Below the pieces are notes generated by a model, which searched no databases, was not told the origin of the DNA, and was given only the letters and a program-made list of their open reading frames with translations. A program made the translations under genes and the position numbers. From Bacteroidota bacterium (GTDB lineage Bacteria; Bacteroidota; Bacteroidia; Chitinophagales; LD1): DNA of 64,000 bases. Every line of letters begins with the position of its first letter. Positions within the stretch are counted from its first letter, which is position 1. The stretch is from positions 1-64,000 of the forward strand of contig JADKJG010000003.1 of NCBI GenBank assembly GCA_016722375.1, written 5' to 3'. Shown here in pieces: positions 53,658 through 61,507 of the stretch.

Positions 53658-54428
53658 TTAGGGCCGAAGAGAAGGGGGGATAATTTCGTCAATCAGGAAA
53701 ATATATACATTTTCCGGACCTTCTGCGTTCAGAATCAGACGTTTCTTATCATAGAAGTGGCCCTTATTACAAGCGTCCAATTTTACGATGGAAGGTAATT
53801 CCCCTTTGTGCATTTTGTGAAATATTTCAAGTCCTTCTGCCTCACTTGCTGTAAGATGAGACACGTCGGTAATGATAATATGTGTTTTTGGAAAACAGGG
53901 AAGTCTTCTTCTAGATGCTTGCTTGGGATTGAGTATCACGATACCCTCGTCAGCCACCAACAATTCACAGAGGGAAATAGCGGCATCAGAATTTTCTATC
54001 GTATATCCAATGGCTCCTTTCTGGAAGTTGTTTTCGGCAAAAGCATCTTTAATTTCATTCTCCCAACAAAAAACATGTGCCCATCCCTGCTCTTCCTTCA
54101 ACATCCGAATGCCGTAGATGGCCTCCCGGATACTTTCACAGAAAATGAATTTGCCACCCGATTGGATAAACTTAGTGGCAAAACGAATATCTAAATCTTT
54201 TTTATCGGGGCGCGGTGCCTGCGGGGCACTGACCGGTACGGTGCGGAGTGCAATTTCTCTTTTGGTTATACTTTCCTCTTCCTTTTGCGATGACTTCACA
54301 GGATACTCTGCTTCCTCGACATCTGTAACTACTGCCATTAACGTTTCAGTTTGAGTTAGTTCTTCGGAAGATACAAAGGCATTTTTAAGGCGCGAAAAAA
54401 TATTGGTTCCGGTTGCTTGAGTCAGCAT
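53658..54428 (-). CDS. LUD-domain (LutC-like) protein between ftsH and lpxH
   Basis: 256 aa from ATG 54428. The LUD fold is readable from about residue 85: KFIQSGGKFIFCESIREAIY, NEIKDAFAENNFQKGAIGYT, ENSDAAISLCELLVADEGIV and KTHIIITDVSHLTASEAEGL. The N-terminal 80 residues are low-complexity and acidic. LutC-type proteins act in lactate oxidation, but in Bacteroidota this position next to ftsH is conserved and no lut genes are present. Function unknown. Confidence 0.82.
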   Translation of the reverse strand: MLTQATGTNIFSRLKNAFVSSEELTQTETLMAVVTDVEEAEYPVKSSQKEEESITKREIALRTVPVSAPQAPRPDKKDLDIRFATKFIQSGGKFIFCESIREAIYGIRMLKEEQGWAHVFCWENEIKDAFAENNFQKGAIGYTIENSDAAISLCELLVADEGIVILNPKQASRRRLPCFPKTHIIITDVSHLTASEAEGLEIFHKMHKGELPSIVKLDACNKGHFYDKKRLILNAEGPENVYIFLIDEIIPPSLRP

Positions 54429-54503
54429 AGTCTTTTTTTTAGTTCTTGGGAATGCTTTATTACCAGAACCCAAAATTAGAATAGGGGACAGAAACCAATA
54501 AGA

Positions 54504-56579
54504 TTATACCTTTTCATTCTCAACAGGGGTATTTTCAACGTCCGTGTTTGTGGACACGACACCGGTGCCGTTTTGAATGATGTTTTGCTCACTGGGTTTC
54601 TCGACAATTTCAAAAGGCCTTTTGCCAATCAACCTTTCCAAATCATCTTTAAACAGCACTTCCTTTTTCAACAGGAGATTAGCCAAGTCATCCAATTCTT
54701 TTCGTTTAGAATTGAGCAGGTTCTGTGCGCGCACATACTCTGCTTCTATTATCTTTCTGGACTCTTCGTCAATCAACCGGGCTGTCTCTTCGCTGAATGG
54801 TTTGTTGAAGGTGTTCTGGTTTTGCATGTCATAGAACGATACATTACCTACTTTTTCATTCATTCCAAATATAGACACCATCGCGTAGGCAATCTTGGTT
54901 ACATGGTCCAAATCATTTTGAGCGCCGGTAGAAATTTTATTAAAAACAATTTTCTCGGCTGCTCTTCCGCCCAAGGTCATGCACATTTTATCCAGCATTT
55001 CGTCCTGCCGTTCGATGTACTTTTCAATGGGCAAATACTGCGCATATCCAAGTGCAGCCACACCACGAGGAATGATGGATACCTTTAATAAAGGGTGAGC
55101 ATATTCCAAGAACCAGCCGCAAATAGCATGACCGGCTTCGTGATAGGCAATAATCTTTTTTTCCTCCGGCGAAATCAACTTGTTTTTCTTTTCCAATCCA
55201 CCGACGGCACGGTCAATGGCATCGTTAAAGTCCTGCATATCAATTTCGGTCTTGTTGTTACGAGCGGCAATCAAGGCTGCTTCGTTGCAGATATTGGCAA
55301 TGTCGGCACCAACAAAGCCTGGAGTCAATGCCGCTAACTTATGCGCATCAATAACCGGACTTAGTTTAATGCTCTTAAGGTGTACCTTGAATATTTGTTC
55401 TCTCCCGTTCAGGTCGGGTTTATCAATTGAAATCTGTCGGTCGAATCGCCCGGGTCGCAACAAAGCAGTATCCAATACATCCGGTCTATTGGTCGCGGCT
55501 ACTATAATTACGCCCTTTTCAGAACTAAAGCCATCCATTTCAACCAACAACTGATTCAGCGTGTTTTCGCGCTCATCATTTCCCTGAATAACGTTTTTGC
55601 CTCTGGCTCTGCCAATCGCATCAATCTCATCAATAAAGATGATACAAGGAGCTTTTTCTCTTGCTTGGCGGAACAAATCACGTACCCGCGAAGCACCTAC
55701 CCCTACAAACATTTCAACAAAATCTGAACCGGAAATACTGAAAAAAGGCACCTGTGCCTCGCCTGCCATGGCTTTGGCAATCAGCGTTTTGCCGGTTCCC
55801 GGAGGCCCAATCAATAAAGCACCCTTGGGGATTTTACCGCCTAGAGCGGTATATTTTTTAGGGTTCTTCAGGAAATTGACAATTTCCTGAACCTCCACTT
55901 TTGCCTCATCCAAACCGGCTACATCGTCAAAAGTGAGATTGACCTTTTCATCGCGGTCAAACAAAATGGCTTTTGATTTTCCGATATTGAAAATATTTCC
56001 TCCCGGCCCACCTATGCCACCACCACCGGAGCGGCGCATCATGAAAACCCAGAACAGCACAAGAAGTACTAATGGAAATACCCAAGGGAAGATGTCGCGA
56101 AGCCAATCTTGCCGGATTTCATACTTCACGTCTGGTCTTTGCAAATCAGTATGATCTTTATAAAAATCATCGATATACCGGTCGAAGGCATCATTAGAGG
56201 CTACCGTGAAATAATAATGTGGTCCCTTATTCACCGAGCCGAAACGGCTATGGTGAACGTCCTTATATTGCTCTTTCGTCAGCGCAGAGTCTTTAATCGT
56301 TATTTCAGCATCCTTATCATTGACAATGGCAATTTTATCCACGTCATTGGCCAATAACATCTCGCGAAGTTTGGTTTCGCTAGACTCTTTCGGCTTATCA
56401 GAGAAAAGAGGAGTGAACATGAAAAAAGCGAAAAGCAACATCAGGGCATACACCCAGAAATAATTGAATTTCGAACCATCTAACGAAGACTTTGGAGTAG
56501 ATTTTTTCGTTCCACTCTTCTTGCTGTCCTTCTTTTTGTCTCCCTTCTTGACTTCTTCTTTGTTTTCTTCAGTCCCCAT
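54504..56579 (-). CDS. ftsH: ATP-dependent zinc metalloprotease FtsH
   Basis: Membrane-bound AAA+ protease that removes misassembled membrane proteins and controls LpxC-type turnover. 691 aa; N-terminal basic tail, two membrane helices (about 42-60 and 165-181), Walker A IGPPGTGKT (257-265), Walker B IIFIDEID (313-320), SRH (ATNRPDVLDTALLRPGRFDR) and zinc site HEAGH (480-484). The residues around the pore loop (FVEMFVGVGAS) are intact. Between rsfS and the LUD/lpxH genes on the same strand; such grouping with a lipid A gene fits FtsH's role in lipid A balance. Confidence 0.96.
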   Translation of the reverse strand: MGTEENKEEVKKGDKKKDSKKSGTKKSTPKSSLDGSKFNYFWVYALMLLFAFFMFTPLFSDKPKESSETKLREMLLANDVDKIAIVNDKDAEITIKDSALTKEQYKDVHHSRFGSVNKGPHYYFTVASNDAFDRYIDDFYKDHTDLQRPDVKYEIRQDWLRDIFPWVFPLVLLVLFWVFMMRRSGGGGIGGPGGNIFNIGKSKAILFDRDEKVNLTFDDVAGLDEAKVEVQEIVNFLKNPKKYTALGGKIPKGALLIGPPGTGKTLIAKAMAGEAQVPFFSISGSDFVEMFVGVGASRVRDLFRQAREKAPCIIFIDEIDAIGRARGKNVIQGNDERENTLNQLLVEMDGFSSEKGVIIVAATNRPDVLDTALLRPGRFDRQISIDKPDLNGREQIFKVHLKSIKLSPVIDAHKLAALTPGFVGADIANICNEAALIAARNNKTEIDMQDFNDAIDRAVGGLEKKNKLISPEEKKIIAYHEAGHAICGWFLEYAHPLLKVSIIPRGVAALGYAQYLPIEKYIERQDEMLDKMCMTLGGRAAEKIVFNKISTGAQNDLDHVTKIAYAMVSIFGMNEKVGNVSFYDMQNQNTFNKPFSEETARLIDEESRKIIEAEYVRAQNLLNSKRKELDDLANLLLKKEVLFKDDLERLIGKRPFEIVEKPSEQNIIQNGTGVVSTNTDVENTPVENEKV

Positions 56580-56645
56580 GATATTAGTTTTCTATAATCC
56601 TTCTTTCAGACGAATCGCCTGTTGTATTATTGTATTCTTTCTTAT

Positions 56646-57011
56646 TCAGCTCTCGCCGTATTTGGTCAACTTGGCATCGCTCCACAACTCTTCCAGTGCA
56701 TAAAAGTCCCTCTTGTCGCGCAGAAAAATATGAACCACCACATCCGCGAAATCAACAATGATCCATTCAGAGTTTCCGGAACCTTCTGTATGATATGGCG
56801 TAAAACCTTTCTCTTTTGCCTCTTTTACTACATTGTCAAAGATGGCTCTGACCTGTGTGCTCGAATCGCCATGCGTGATAATAAAAAAATCCGCCGGGGT
56901 AATTTTTATTTTTCTGAGGTCAAGAGCGACTAGCTCTTTCCCCTTTTTATCCAAAATAGCATCAAGTACAACTTTCTTTAAACTTCCAGCCTCCGATTTC
57001 TTTTTTGCCAA
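56646..57011 (-). CDS. rsfS: ribosome silencing factor
   Basis: 121 aa RsfS/Iojap: binds uL14 and blocks subunit joining in starvation. Fingerprint residues KGKELVALDLRKIKITPADF and FFIITHGDSSTQVRAIFDNV, then WIIVDFADVVVHIFLRDKRD and FYALEELWSDAK. ATG 57011; promoter -7 box at 57053-57060. First gene of the run down to 52050. Confidence 0.95.
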   Translation of the reverse strand: MAKKKSEAGSLKKVVLDAILDKKGKELVALDLRKIKITPADFFIITHGDSSTQVRAIFDNVVKEAKEKGFTPYHTEGSGNSEWIIVDFADVVVHIFLRDKRDFYALEELWSDAKLTKYGES

Positions 57012-57052
57012 ATGCCTGTATTTTGTGGATAAAATTTGCCTGCAATACTTCC

Positions 57053-57060
57053 CAAAAGTA
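57053..57060 (-). promoter_or_regulatory. -7 box of the rsfS-ftsH run
   Basis: TACTTTTG on the minus strand matches TAnnTTTG, 42 bp before rsfS. Divergent from birA. Confidence 0.5.
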
Positions 57061-57094
57061 ATTAGTTTTCACAAACCTAATAGAGAATGAAGTC

Positions 57095-57847
57095 ATGACA
57101 AACAAGCCTTTTATCGGAAAAAATCTAATCGAGTTGGAAGCTGTGGACTCTACCAACAGCTATATTAAAGTGCTACTCACATCTGACCCACCCGCTCATG
57201 GAACAGTCGTTGTCGCCAGAGAACAGTTCGGTGGCAGAGGGCAAATGGGGACTACTTGGTCTTCGGAAAGCAATCAGAACATCACCATGAGCGTGTTGCT
57301 CTATCCCGATTTTTTGGAGGCAGACAAACAATTCTTTTTAAGTATGGCAGTGGCTTTGGCTGTTAAGGATTTTTGTGAGTTTATTTTGAAAGACGACATC
57401 AAAATCAAGTGGCCGAACGACATATACTATCTCAATCAGAAACTGGGGGGTATTCTGATTGAAAACACCATAAGCGGCAACAAGCTTTCCTCGTCTATTA
57501 TTGGCATAGGATTGAACATCAACCAATCTACCTTCGACCCCGACATCCCTAATCCGGCTTCGTTTGCTCAAATAGCAGGCCATACGTTCGACCTGCCTTC
57601 GTTGGTGACGGACCTCTGTTCCTTTTTAGAGAAATATTATCTACAACTGCAACAGCTTCATTTCAACTTTTTGGATCGGGCCTACACTGATAGTTTGTAT
57701 CGCTATCAGCAAACGCATGAATTCAAAAAGGGCGACCGTGTTTTTAAGGGAGAGATAAACGGGGTGACTAAAGAAGGTAAACTTATCTTGCATTCCAACG
57801 GAAAAGAACAGCGCTTTGCCTTTAAGGAAGTGCAGTATGTGATCTGA
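57095..57847 (+). CDS. birA: biotin-[acetyl-CoA-carboxylase] ligase
   Basis: 250 aa, no N-terminal HTH, so a ligase only (class I). Attaches biotin to BCCP. Substrate loop GGRGQMGTTWSSESNQNITM (GRGxxG-W), IKWPNDIYYLNQKLGGILIE and IGIGLNINQSTFDP. C-terminal SH3-like region (KKGDRVFKGEINGVTKEGKL). Divergent from rsfS, which starts 83 bp away. Confidence 0.94.
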   Translation: MTNKPFIGKNLIELEAVDSTNSYIKVLLTSDPPAHGTVVVAREQFGGRGQMGTTWSSESNQNITMSVLLYPDFLEADKQFFLSMAVALAVKDFCEFILKDDIKIKWPNDIYYLNQKLGGILIENTISGNKLSSSIIGIGLNINQSTFDPDIPNPASFAQIAGHTFDLPSLVTDLCSFLEKYYLQLQQLHFNFLDRAYTDSLYRYQQTHEFKKGDRVFKGEINGVTKEGKLILHSNGKEQRFAFKEVQYVI

Positions 57848-57963
57848 GCCGTTCCATCATATTTCAACCTGCCAATTTTTCTTATCCAACAAAAAGGGAT
57901 GGGTAGATTCTCTTTTATCCAAGACATCTTTATGACAAAGAAACCGGATAGTTGCCAGCCCGC

Positions 57964-59775
57964 CTATTTCGCGAAGGGAAAGTATATCGGTATCACTATC
58001 GTAGCGATAATCCACAACAGAATATTGAGTGGCGTACCTATCTTCAGGTAATCATTGAATTGATAATTGCCCGGTGCGTAAATCATGGTATTGGTTTGAT
58101 AAGAAATTGGAGTCATAAAGCTGCAAGAGGCGGCAAAAGCAACGGCAACGATGAACGGTCGTTCGGATAATCCCATTTGATTGGAAAGGCTGATAACGAT
58201 GGGAGTCATCAAGGCGGCGGTTGCATTGTTTGAAATAAAATTGGTAGCGATAAAGGTGACCAGAAAGACAAATGACAAGGCTACTTGAGGATGAAAACCA
58301 CCGAGAAGTTTCTCAATGCCAATTCCCATTTGTGCCGCTCCGCCAGATTTTTCGAGCGCGGCGCCCATAGATAATACCCCGGCGAGCATAAATATTACTT
58401 TCCAATCCACCGAACGATAGGCTTCTTCCGGCTTTATGATGCCGAGTATAATCATCAACAAACAACCCACCATGGCGCTAATCACAATAGGAGCAATATT
58501 TAAAGCAGCCGTGCCGATAACTCCTACAGCAATTGCCAAGGCTATCACTGTATTCTTGACATGGATTCTTTTTGGCGTATAGTCTGAAATCAAAATGAGA
58601 TTGCCGTCGCTGATTATTTGATAGAGTTTGTCTTCATCGCATAGCACCAGCAATACATTGCCTTCGTTGAGCACCATGTCGGCAAAATTGGAATGACGGT
58701 TCTCGGCCTTGCGATATACCCCCATGACAATGGCATCATAAGTCTGGCGGAAATACAATTGTTGCAAGGACTTGCCCGCAAAAGAAGAACCGGAAGGGAT
58801 GGAAAGTTCAAAGAGTTTAAACTTCTTGTCATCGCCTATATTTTTGGCATGCTTTCTTTCAAATGGAATCGAAATGCCCTTTTCCTTTTGGAGACTCAAC
58901 AAATTTTGGGGTGCAATAGTTATACGCAAAATATCACCGGCTGCCAATAATTTTTCATCACCGATATCCTCTATATAATTTTGGTTCTGATAAAACCCAA
59001 TCGGAGTGGCTTCAAACTCCTTCACAATGTTGGAGTGCTTTATCGGCTTCCCTATATCTGAAGCGCCGGGGCTTAGGAGTATCTCGGTGATGTAGCCCTT
59101 TCTGGTCGCAATTTCATGAACCTCCGAATCGGGTTTTCTATTGGGCATCAGCCAATTACCAATCGTCAACATATAAATAACTCCGCCTGCCAGCAACCAG
59201 AGCGCTGCTTGAGAAAATTCAAACATCCCCAAAGGCGCCTTGCCATAGCTTTCGGCTATGCCGCTGACCAAGATATTGGTAGAAGTGCCAATCAGCGTAC
59301 ATGTTCCGCCAAGCAAAGCACCAAAGGAAAGCGGCATCAACAATTTGCTGGCGGGCATTTTTGATTGTTTAGCCACCTGCAACACCAACGGAAGAAACAT
59401 AGCCACTACGGCCGTATCATTGATGAATGCAGAGAGCAATCCCGCAAACGTCATAATAACGGCTATCGTAAATATGTGATGCACCCTGCCAGCTCGGATC
59501 AGAAGATTTCCCACCCCGTCCAGCACATTGGTTTTAAAAACTCCCGCACCCAAAACAAACATACAAGCTACCGTAATGGTGGCAGAATTATTAAAACCGG
59601 CAAATCCTTCTGCCGGCGATAAAACTCCCGCAACGATAAAGCAGGCCATGATGATGATAGACGTAGTGTCAATGGTGAAATATTCTTTAACAAACAGAAA
59701 TATTCCGAAGGCAATAATCAGCAACGTGATAACCAAATCGGCATATACCAGCAATTCTTGGTAAAGGTTGAACAT
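57964..59775 (-). CDS. SLC13/DASS-family sodium-coupled carrier with two TrkA-C domains
   Basis: 603 aa. Membrane halves at residues 1-215 and 390-603 with the DASS hairpins (AGLLSAFINDTAVVAMFLPL, GGTCTLIGTSTNILVSG with SNT-like motif; FIATNFISNNATAALMTPIV). Between them are two RCK_C/TrkA-C domains (ITEILLSPGASDIGKPIKHS and FELSIPSGSSFAGKSLQQLY). This layout is usual for prokaryotic SLC13 members such as SAC1-like sulfate carriers. Substrate (sulfate or dicarboxylate) cannot be settled; the RCK insert favours the sulfate/anion branch. Confidence 0.9.
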   Translation of the reverse strand: MFNLYQELLVYADLVITLLIIAFGIFLFVKEYFTIDTTSIIIMACFIVAGVLSPAEGFAGFNNSATITVACMFVLGAGVFKTNVLDGVGNLLIRAGRVHHIFTIAVIMTFAGLLSAFINDTAVVAMFLPLVLQVAKQSKMPASKLLMPLSFGALLGGTCTLIGTSTNILVSGIAESYGKAPLGMFEFSQAALWLLAGGVIYMLTIGNWLMPNRKPDSEVHEIATRKGYITEILLSPGASDIGKPIKHSNIVKEFEATPIGFYQNQNYIEDIGDEKLLAAGDILRITIAPQNLLSLQKEKGISIPFERKHAKNIGDDKKFKLFELSIPSGSSFAGKSLQQLYFRQTYDAIVMGVYRKAENRHSNFADMVLNEGNVLLVLCDEDKLYQIISDGNLILISDYTPKRIHVKNTVIALAIAVGVIGTAALNIAPIVISAMVGCLLMIILGIIKPEEAYRSVDWKVIFMLAGVLSMGAALEKSGGAAQMGIGIEKLLGGFHPQVALSFVFLVTFIATNFISNNATAALMTPIVISLSNQMGLSERPFIVAVAFAASCSFMTPISYQTNTMIYAPGNYQFNDYLKIGTPLNILLWIIATIVIPIYFPFAK

Positions 59776-59959
59776 GAAACGAAAATAGTTTTCTATGGAT
59801 ACATTTATGTAGTGGACGATGTTTCTTGAAAAGGTAGATGAACCGACTTGCCGATTTCTACCGCTTTCGGTTATCCTTGCTATGAAATTATATTCTCCAT
59901 CAAAAACCGTCCCTTTGAAGAACTCCTTTGAAATAGTACGATATATTTTCGACTTATTT

Positions 59960-60106
59960 TACTAAATGGATAAAAAAGCTCCATAAAGGGTTGAAATAGT
60001 TTGATACATGGTTGAACCATAATAATATAATTTAGAATGATAACGATGAATGATTGAACTAATTTGATAAAATAATAATGATGTTTGATAAATAGTTGAA
60101 AAAATG
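59960..60106. repeat. 21-bp tandem array 5
   Basis: Seven 21-bp units. Core TGATAAATGGTTGAA plus variable TAATT-like bases; clearest in units at 60002, 60044 and 60086. More degenerate than the other arrays but in exact register. Located between the divergent SLC13 and XRE genes, so it covers both promoters. 59776-59959 shows no other feature. Confidence 0.7.
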
Positions 60107-60134
60107 CTATTTTTATCATTCAAAGAACAACAAA

Positions 60135-60518
60135 ATGGGTACTTACGGAAATAAAGAACTGCTCGGCGAGCAAAACGCTGCCGACCAACCGCATATTGGC
60201 AAAGTCATCAAACTGGTGATGGAAAAGAAACGAATGAAAGTAGCCGACCTGAAACATGCCTTGGGGCGAAAGGGCGGCGCTATCTATTATATACTGCGCC
60301 AAAAGTATATTCCTGTTCCTATGTTGCTGCGCATTTCAGAATTATTAGACGAAAATCTTCTTGAATTTTACAAGCCAAAAATCAGTCAGCCGAGCATGGG
60401 GAAAAAGGAGGCAGAAGACCTGCGAGAAGAAATAGCGAGACTGCATGAGGAGATGAAGTTGCTTAAAAAGGAAAACGAAATATTCCGCGAAGTGTTGACG
60501 ATTAGGAAAAATGCTTAA
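60135..60518 (+). CDS. XRE-like DNA-binding protein with coiled-coil tail
   Basis: 127 aa from ATG 60135. Residues 20-75 form a helix-turn-helix: IGKVIKLVMEKKRMKVADLK, then GGAIYYILRQKYIPVPMLLR and ISELLDENL. The tail (KEAEDLREEIARLHEEMKLL) is a strong coiled coil for dimerisation, ending in EVLTIRKNA. Similar HTH-coil proteins are common in Bacteroidota; ligand and targets unknown. Array 5 lies 29 bp upstream and could be its own control region. Confidence 0.85.
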   Translation: MGTYGNKELLGEQNAADQPHIGKVIKLVMEKKRMKVADLKHALGRKGGAIYYILRQKYIPVPMLLRISELLDENLLEFYKPKISQPSMGKKEAEDLREEIARLHEEMKLLKKENEIFREVLTIRKNA

Positions 60519-60526
60519 ACCCTTTT

Positions 60527-60748
60527 TCATAAAGCTACTTCAACCATAACCAAAGGTTCTGATTGAAACCCTCCAAGCAGCCCCTTGGCCGACAATCTGT
60601 TTCGTGTAATAAATGTATCAATCCCGGCATGAATTTCGCGGCTGCCAAGCACAGAAAATGCAGCCTGCATCCCGGCACAGTGACAGACCCATAAAATAAT
60701 ATCTTTGCCCGCCTTTGGAAAATATATCTTCGCAAAGGCGTTAATCAT
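60527..60748 (-). CDS. possible small protein, divergent from uppS
   Basis: A 73-aa minus-strand frame from ATG 60748. It fills the 239-bp gap between the XRE gene and uppS and has protein-like composition (KAGKDIILWVCHCAGMQAAF then REIHAGIDTFITRNRLSAKG and LLGGFQSEPLVMVEVAL). No family recognised. The gap's length and the lack of any other feature are the main support. Confidence 0.3.
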   Translation of the reverse strand: MINAFAKIYFPKAGKDIILWVCHCAGMQAAFSVLGSREIHAGIDTFITRNRLSAKGLLGGFQSEPLVMVEVAL

Positions 60749-60757
60749 TACGTAAAC

Positions 60758-61507
60758 GTGAGCCTGAAAGACCAAATAGACCTGAGCAAATTGCCCAAGC
60801 ACATCGCCATCATCATGGATGGCAATGGTCGTTGGGCAAAACAGCACGGCAAAAACAGAATCTTTGGTCACACCAACGGGGTGAGTTCTGTTCGCGAAAC
60901 TTCGGAAGGCTGTGCAGAGTTGGGCATTAAATATCTGACGCTTTACGCCTTCTCTACCGAGAACTGGAACCGCCCGAAAACAGAAATCAGCGCCTTGATG
61001 CAACTCTTGTTAAAGACCGTCAAGATAGAGCTGAAAACTCTATTGAAAAATGATATTCGCCTCCGCCTAATCGGAGACTTGGATTCCCTGCCTCAAGGTG
61101 TTGTAAAAGAAATGCAAGAAGCAGTAGAAAGTACCAAGAATAATAGTCGGATGGATTTAATTCTTGCCTTGAGTTATAGTGGCAGAAACGAAATTACTCA
61201 TGCTGCGAAAAAGATTGCCGAAGAAGTGAAGAACGGAACCTTAGCTCTGGAAGACATCAACGAAACATTGGTCAATCAACATTTATACACGACAGGAATA
61301 CCGGATCCGGAACTGCTGATTAGAACCAGCGGCGAAAAGCGGGTGAGCAATTTTCTATTATGGCAACTTGCTTATGCAGAATATTATTTCACCGATATAT
61401 TCTGGCCCGAGTTCAAGAAAGAAGAACTGTATCAAGCCATTATTGAATTTCAAAACCGGGAAAGAAGGTTCGGCAAAACCAGCGAACAGATAGCAACGAC
61501 TTCATGA
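60758..61507 (+). CDS. uppS: isoprenyl transferase (undecaprenyl diphosphate synthase)
   Basis: 249 aa, GTG start (no better ATG before the motif). Makes the lipid carrier for envelope polymers. Catalytic Asp21 in HIAIIMDGNGRWAKQHG; FGHTNGVSSVRETSEGCAEL, YAFSTENWNRPK and RTSGEKRVSNFLLWQLAYAE complete the cis-prenyltransferase signature. The stop overlaps the bamA ATG by 4 bp. Confidence 0.95.
   Translation: MSLKDQIDLSKLPKHIAIIMDGNGRWAKQHGKNRIFGHTNGVSSVRETSEGCAELGIKYLTLYAFSTENWNRPKTEISALMQLLLKTVKIELKTLLKNDIRLRLIGDLDSLPQGVVKEMQEAVESTKNNSRMDLILALSYSGRNEITHAAKKIAEEVKNGTLALEDINETLVNQHLYTTGIPDPELLIRTSGEKRVSNFLLWQLAYAEYYFTDIFWPEFKKEELYQAIIEFQNRERRFGKTSEQIATTS

Noticed and set aside
60527..61003. 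158-aa minus-strand frame overlapping the start of uppS
   Set aside because: Its upstream half is antisense to conserved uppS sequence; only the last 73 codons, from an internal ATG, are kept as a weak candidate.
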